Below, piece by piece: positions 15,213 through 18,916 of a DNA stretch of 18,916 nt. A program made the translations under genes and the position numbers. The notes under the pieces were generated by a model. The model was not told where the DNA came from and ran no database searches. It worked only from the letters and a program-made list of their open reading frames with translations. The DNA comes from an uncultured bacterium (GTDB taxonomy: Bacteria; Bacillota; Clostridia; Oscillospirales; Ruminococcaceae): positions 1 through 18,916 of the forward strand of contig CAJMLV010000048.1 of assembly GCA_905214345.1 (NCBI GenBank), given 5' to 3'. Numbering within the stretch: the first letter of the stretch is position 1; each line of letters starts with the position of its first letter.

Positions 15213-16085
15213 ATGCCCGAATCCGGTTCCTTTCCTTCCTTTTACGACCCGTCCAGTGTGCGGGCCATTGTGACCCCCTCCGCCTTTGCCCGGCAGAACC
15301 TCTTCTTTTTGCAGGAGGCCGGGCACATCCGCCTGCTGGAAAGCCACGCCGGCACCCAGCGCAGCAGTCTGGACAGCTTTCTCATCGTGCAGGTGGCGGC
15401 GGGCAGCGGCAGGCTGCAATACGACGGCAAGACCTGGCCGCTGCAGGCGGGACAGTGCTTCTGGGTGGACTGCCGCCGCCCCCACGGCTACCGCAGCGCC
15501 GACGATGACCCCTGGGAACTGCGGTGGGTACACTTCAACGGCCACAGCGCCCCCGCCTTTTACGGACTGTTTGCGGCGGGACCGGGGCCGGTGTTCACCC
15601 CCGCCGACGCCGGGGCACCCGCCCGCCGCCTGGACGCGGTGCTGGACCTGGCCCGACACTGGGACGCCACCGCCGAGCTGGAAGCTTCCGCCGAGATCGC
15701 GGCGCTGCTGGCGGGGATCCTGGCGGACCGGGCCCACGGCGGGGAGCAGTCCGCCCCCGCCGCCCGGCTGGAGGAGGTCCGCGCCTACGTCATCGCCCAC
15801 TGTGCGGAGAATTTTTCCCTGGACGAACTGGCCGCCCGGTTTTATCTGAGCAAATACTATCTTGCCCGCAGCTTCCGCCAGCGATACGGCGAGACCATCG
15901 TGGACTGCCGCCTGTCCGCCCGCATCGACATGGCCAAACAGATGCTGCGCTACACCGACCTGACCCTGGGACAGATCGCCGCCCGGTGCGGGTTCAAGGA
16001 ACAGGCCTACTTCACCCGGCGTTTCCGGGCCGCCGAAGGGCAGACCGCCACCGAATACCGCCGTGCCTGGCGAGGCAAAAGATAA
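15213..16085 (+). CDS. AraC-family transcriptional regulator with N-terminal cupin
   Basis: A 290-residue regulator. The N-terminal half (about 15-115) looks like an AraC-type sugar-sensing cupin, with FLIVQVAAGSGRLQYDGKTW, LQAGQCFWVDCRRPHGYR and WELRWVHFNG. The C-terminal region (about 185-288) has two helix-turn-helix motifs, FSLDELAARFYLSKYYLARSF and LTLGQIAARCGFKEQAYFTRRF, the second being the conserved AraC signature. GGAGG at 15202-15206 fixes the ATG at 15213; the open frame upstream runs over the promoter region and is not used. It diverges from gmd with overlapping promoters, so control of the GDP-fucose operon is plausible, though such regulators often control sugar catabolism elsewhere. 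The ligand is unknown. Confidence 0.92.
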   Translation: MPESGSFPSFYDPSSVRAIVTPSAFARQNLFFLQEAGHIRLLESHAGTQRSSLDSFLIVQVAAGSGRLQYDGKTWPLQAGQCFWVDCRRPHGYRSADDDPWELRWVHFNGHSAPAFYGLFAAGPGPVFTPADAGAPARRLDAVLDLARHWDATAELEASAEIAALLAGILADRAHGGEQSAPAARLEEVRAYVIAHCAENFSLDELAARFYLSKYYLARSFRQRYGETIVDCRLSARIDMAKQMLRYTDLTLGQIAARCGFKEQAYFTRRFRAAEGQTATEYRRAWRGKR

Positions 16086-16089
16086 GACA

Positions 16090-16124
16090 AAAAAGCAGGC
16101 TTCCCAAAAGGAAGCCTGCTTTTT
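16090..16124. terminator. Bidirectional terminator between the AraC-type gene and the epimerase gene
   Basis: A perfect 15-bp stem, 16090-16104 with 16110-16124, with loop CAAAA, an A-run on the left and a T-run on the right, serves both convergent genes. Confidence 0.93.
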
Positions 16125-16139
16125 ACTTGATGGGATGGC

Positions 16140-17012
16140 TCACTCGATGGTGACGGTCCAGGTGAAAGTCTTGCTTTCGCCGGGGTTCAGTTCCTCGTGC
16201 TTGCCTTCTTCGTTCACACTGTTGGCCCAGCCGTTCCAGGGCTCCATGCAGACGAAGCTTTCGGCGTCCTGCTGCCACAGCACGCCCTTGCCGAAGCAGG
16301 CTTCGTCAAAGCCAACGGTGACCTTGTGGCCGTTGCCTGCATCGGTGAGGACCATGGGGCTCTTCACGCCGGTGAGCAGGCGGATGGAATCGGCAGAACC
16401 TTCCTTGCGGGTCAGGGTGATGGGCTGCACGGCGGCGGGCTGTTCGCCCTTGGCGTTCTCGGAACAGGTGGCGGCATCGATGGCAAAGCTGACGTTGTCC
16501 AGCTTGCTCACCCCGAAATAGGGGTGGAAGCCCACGCTGAAAGGCAGCACCTTGTCGCCGGTGTTCTCCACGGTGAGGGCCAGGGTGGCGGCGGCGCCGG
16601 TGAGGGTGTAGCGCATGGTGAGCAGGAAGTCGAAGGGATAGACGAACTTGGTCAGGCCGTTGGGAGCCAGGGTCAGCTCGATGGCCTCATCGTCGGCCTT
16701 CTTGACCTGCCAGGGCAGCAGGTCCGCAAAGCCGTGGACTTCCATGGGATAGGCCGCGCCGTCAAAAACATGCACGCCGTCGTCCGGCTTGCCGCAGTTG
16801 GGGAAGAGGATGGGGATACCGCAGCGGGGACGGTCGGTGGATTCAAAGTTCTTGTCCCGCAGCCAGAGGTACTCCTCCCCCGCCTTGGTGAAGCTGGTGG
16901 CCATGCCGCCCTTTTCGGGGGTGATGGTCAGGGCGTAGTCGCCGTCGGTGAGGGTGAGGGTGGCGTAGCGCGCGCCGTATTTTTCGTAAGTGCCGTTGCT
17001 CAGGGTGGACAT
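16140..17012 (-). CDS. Aldose 1-epimerase (mutarotase) family protein
   Basis: A 290-residue protein of the galactose-mutarotase fold, expected to interconvert alpha and beta anomers of a sugar or sugar phosphate in the cytoplasm. Family landmarks: CGIPILFPNCG at 64-74, VHGFADLLPW with H93, VGFHPYF with H163, and CMEPWNG with E257, in the positions of the catalytic histidines and glutamate. The pattern is nearer the LacX/YeaD-like branch than classic GalM, so the substrate is not assignable. GGAGG lies eight bases before the ATG at 17012. It follows the UxaA-type gene by 35 bases and is probably co-transcribed. A role with uronates, or with galactose from the alpha-galactosidase, are both guesses. 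Confidence 0.87.
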   Translation of the reverse strand: MSTLSNGTYEKYGARYATLTLTDGDYALTITPEKGGMATSFTKAGEEYLWLRDKNFESTDRPRCGIPILFPNCGKPDDGVHVFDGAAYPMEVHGFADLLPWQVKKADDEAIELTLAPNGLTKFVYPFDFLLTMRYTLTGAAATLALTVENTGDKVLPFSVGFHPYFGVSKLDNVSFAIDAATCSENAKGEQPAAVQPITLTRKEGSADSIRLLTGVKSPMVLTDAGNGHKVTVGFDEACFGKGVLWQQDAESFVCMEPWNGWANSVNEEGKHEELNPGESKTFTWTVTIE

Positions 17013-17047
17013 GGCAAAAGCCTCCTTTTTGATTTCCTGCCTCTATT

Positions 17048-18535
17048 TTACAGCATCACGCCGTCTTTGAAAATAGAAATTTCCCGGAAACCTTTTTCCT
17101 CGGCCTTGGTCTTTTTGCCGGAAGCCACTTCCAGCACCAGGTCATACAGGCCCTGGGCGGTCTCGTCGATGGTCTTTTCGCCGTCGGCGATGACGCCGGT
17201 GTTGTAGTCGATCCAGTTGGCCTTCTTGGCGGCCAGCTGGCTGTTGGTGGCCACCTTCAGGGTGGGGGCGGGGGCTCCGAAGGGAGTGCCGCGGCCGGTG
17301 CTGAACAAAATCAGGTGGGCGCCGGCGGCGGTGAGGGCGGTGGCGGAGACCAGGTCGTTGCCGGGACCGTAGAGCATGTTCAGGCCCTTGGCGGTGACGG
17401 CGTCGCCGTAGCCGATGACGTCCATGATGGGGGCGGAACCGCCCTTCTGGACACAGCCGCAGGACTTGTCTTCCAGGGTGGTGATGCCGCCCTGCTTGTT
17501 GCCCGGGCTGGGGTTTTCGTAAACCACTTCGTTGTGGGCGATGAAGTATTCCTTGAAGCCGTTGATCATCTCCACGGCCTTGTGGAACACTTCCTCGTTC
17601 TGGCAGCGGTCCATGAGGAAGCCCTCGGCGCCGAACATTTCGGGCACTTCGGTGAGGACGGTGGAACCGCCCCGGGCCACCAGCATGTCGCTGAACCGGC
17701 CGATGGTGGGGTTGGCGGTGATGCCGGAAAGGCCGTCGGAGCCGCCGCACTTCATGCCCACCACCAGTTCGCTGGCGGGGATGGGTTCGCGCCGGAACTG
17801 CCCCGCGTAGGCGGCCAGTTCTTTCAGGATGTCACGGCCGGCGGCCAGTTCGTCCTCCACATCCTGGCAGGTGAGGAACTTCACCCGGTCGGGGTCGTAC
17901 TCGCCCAGTTCGGCCACAAACTGGTCGTGGGTCAGGTTCTCGCAGCCCAGGCTGAGCACCAGCACCGCCGCCGCGTTGGGGTGGCGGACCAGGGCCGCCA
18001 GCAGTTTGCGGGTCTGGGCGTGGTCATGACCGGTCTGGGAGCAGCCGAAGGGATGGGTGAAGGTGTACAGCCCGTCGATGGTTCCGGTGACCAGGTCCTG
18101 GTTTTCCCGCACCAGAGTCTTGGCGCAGTCGTTGACGCAGCCCACGGTGGGAATGATCCAGATCTCGTTGCGGATGGCGGCGCGGCCGTCCTTGCGGCGG
18201 AAGCCCAGGAAGGTCTCGGGTTCCACCGGGGCGGGGAAGGCCAGCTTGGGGTTGTAGGTGTATTCGATCTCGCCGGAGAGGTTGGTCTTGACGTTGTGGG
18301 TGTGCATCCAGCAGCCGGGTTCGGCGTCGGCGGTAGCGTGGCCGATGGCAAAGCCGTATTTCACCACGTTGTCCCCCGCCTTGATGGGGCGGATGGCCAT
18401 TTTGTGGCCCTGGGGGATGTCTTCAACAGCGGTGATGCTGCCCACGCCTTCCACGGGCACTTCGGTGCCTTTGGCAATGGGATGCAGCGCCACCACCACG
18501 TTGTCATCGGGATGGATGTGGATGGTCAGCGGCAT
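17048..18535 (-). CDS. uxaA: Altronate dehydratase, UxaA family
   Basis: A 495-residue dehydratase, the same length as E. coli UxaA, expected to convert D-altronate to 2-keto-3-deoxygluconate in galacturonate breakdown. The N-terminal SAF-like domain (about 1-95) has IHPDDNVVVALHPIAKG and EDIPQGHKMAIRPI. The long UxaA domain follows with GFRRKDGRAAIRNEIWIIPTVGCVN, FTHPFGCSQTGHDH, LSLGCEN, GMKCGGSDGLSGITANPT and DKSCGCVQKGG; the conserved Cys and His residues are probably metal ligands. AAGGAGG lies seven bases before the ATG. The mutarotase-like gene follows. The rest of the galacturonate pathway (UxaC, UxaB) is not in the window. A related sugar-acid dehydratase such as galactarate dehydratase (GarD) is the main alternative; the presence of the SAF part and the exact length favour UxaA. 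Confidence 0.93.
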   Translation of the reverse strand: MPLTIHIHPDDNVVVALHPIAKGTEVPVEGVGSITAVEDIPQGHKMAIRPIKAGDNVVKYGFAIGHATADAEPGCWMHTHNVKTNLSGEIEYTYNPKLAFPAPVEPETFLGFRRKDGRAAIRNEIWIIPTVGCVNDCAKTLVRENQDLVTGTIDGLYTFTHPFGCSQTGHDHAQTRKLLAALVRHPNAAAVLVLSLGCENLTHDQFVAELGEYDPDRVKFLTCQDVEDELAAGRDILKELAAYAGQFRREPIPASELVVGMKCGGSDGLSGITANPTIGRFSDMLVARGGSTVLTEVPEMFGAEGFLMDRCQNEEVFHKAVEMINGFKEYFIAHNEVVYENPSPGNKQGGITTLEDKSCGCVQKGGSAPIMDVIGYGDAVTAKGLNMLYGPGNDLVSATALTAAGAHLILFSTGRGTPFGAPAPTLKVATNSQLAAKKANWIDYNTGVIADGEKTIDETAQGLYDLVLEVASGKKTKAEEKGFREISIFKDGVML

Positions 18536-18570
18536 GGTTGAGCCTCCTTATTCCTTTTGTTTTGAGAAAG

Positions 18571-18589
18571 GCGGCCCGAAACGGGCCGC
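18571..18589. other. GC-rich hairpin upstream of uxaA
   Basis: GCGGCCCG, AAA loop, CGGGCCGC: a perfect 8-bp stem about 36 bases before the uxaA start. On the minus strand it is followed by CTTTCTC, too poor in T for a confident terminator. It may be a weak terminator of upstream read-through or part of the uxaA leader. Confidence 0.4.
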
Positions 18590-18611
18590 CGGGAAAGTTC
18601 GATTGCGGGCT

Positions 18612-18916
18612 GACGGCTGCCAGCCGGGGAGTTGTCGCTTTTTGCCGCCAAAAAGCGACGGAAAAACCGCCACCGTTTCGACGCGGTGGACGCCGACCAG
18701 GGCTGCGGCTTTTTCTATCGTGCACAGCACGATAGAAAAAACAACACGAAGTGTTGGTTCCGCTATTGGTCGGCCGCGCACAGCGGCCAGTGGTTGGGTG
18801 AGAAACCTTGCCCCACTGGGTGTGCGGCCACCTTACGACGGCCTATTCACCGGCCTGGGGGCCGGTGAACAAGGTATTGTTTTAATACCATTTCCCGGCA
18901 GCTATTACTTGACGGA
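18612..18916. repeat. Hairpin repeat R3 upstream of uxaA, with inserted extra hairpins (runs off the window)
   Basis: One unit in plus orientation: a short palindrome GACGGCTGCCAGCCG (from 18612), H1 (18634-18644 with 18649-18659), H2 (18670-18689), and the left arm and loop of H3 (18697-18709). H3 is broken; about 110 bases of new hairpins follow: a perfect 14-bp stem at 18710-18740, CAACAC/GTGTTG at 18742-18756, GGCCGC/GCGGCC at 18772-18788 and CCAGTGG/CCACTGG at 18787-18819. The conserved linker then resumes (about 18824-18845), followed by H4 (18846-18869) and a tail hairpin GGTATT/AATACC (18873-18889). No gene is credible in the last 380 bases. Bases 18661-18709 match R1's minus unit at 48 of 49 positions. 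Confidence 0.83.

Noticed and set aside
16197..18541. Plus-strand frames opposite the epimerase and uxaA genes
   Set aside because: Shadow frames, rich in G, V, H and A, with no motif.

Overview
The window reads as chromosomal DNA from a high-GC gut Firmicute. GC-rich codon use, GGAGG-type ribosome binding sites, an msm/raf-like ABC sugar system, a PTS-type trehalose operon with a GntR-type TreR, and tight operons all fit an Oscillospiraceae/Ruminococcaceae organism of the Gemmiger, Subdoligranulum or Faecalibacterium kind. The genus is an inference. I see no rRNA, tRNA, CRISPR array, transposase or phage gene.

Layout. (1) 1-6516, + strand: an alpha-galactoside/sucrose module with two ABC sugar permeases (the first cut by the window edge), a strong terminator-like hairpin, a GH36 alpha-galactosidase, a PfkB-type fructokinase and a GH13 enzyme of the amylosucrase type. 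Together they would import raffinose-family sugars, remove galactose, split the remaining sucrose and phosphorylate the fructose. (2) 6649-11242, - strand: trehalose genes treR, treB and treC. The treR and treB promoters each carry a TreR-like palindrome exactly in the -35/-10 spacer. (3) 11382-15019, - strand: gmd, fcl and a manC-type bifunctional gene, which make GDP-L-fucose. A divergent AraC-family regulator (15213-16085, +) shares an overlapping promoter with gmd. (4) 16140-18535, - strand: a UxaA-type altronate dehydratase followed by an aldose-1-epimerase-like gene.

Operon ends are marked by near-perfect terminators at 6581-6622, 9938-9987, 11339-11375 and 16090-16124.

The most unusual content is not protein-coding. 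Three intergenic regions (about 10017-10480, 13741-13930 and 18612-18916) carry related mosaic repeats built from a fixed series of short hairpins. Between copies the stem sequences change on both arms so that pairing is kept, while loops and linkers stay nearly identical. One region holds two units head to head as a roughly 400-bp inverted repeat, one is bounded by exact 14-nt inverted ends, and one has extra hairpins inserted inside a hairpin. This looks like a dispersed structured-repeat family that I do not recognise.
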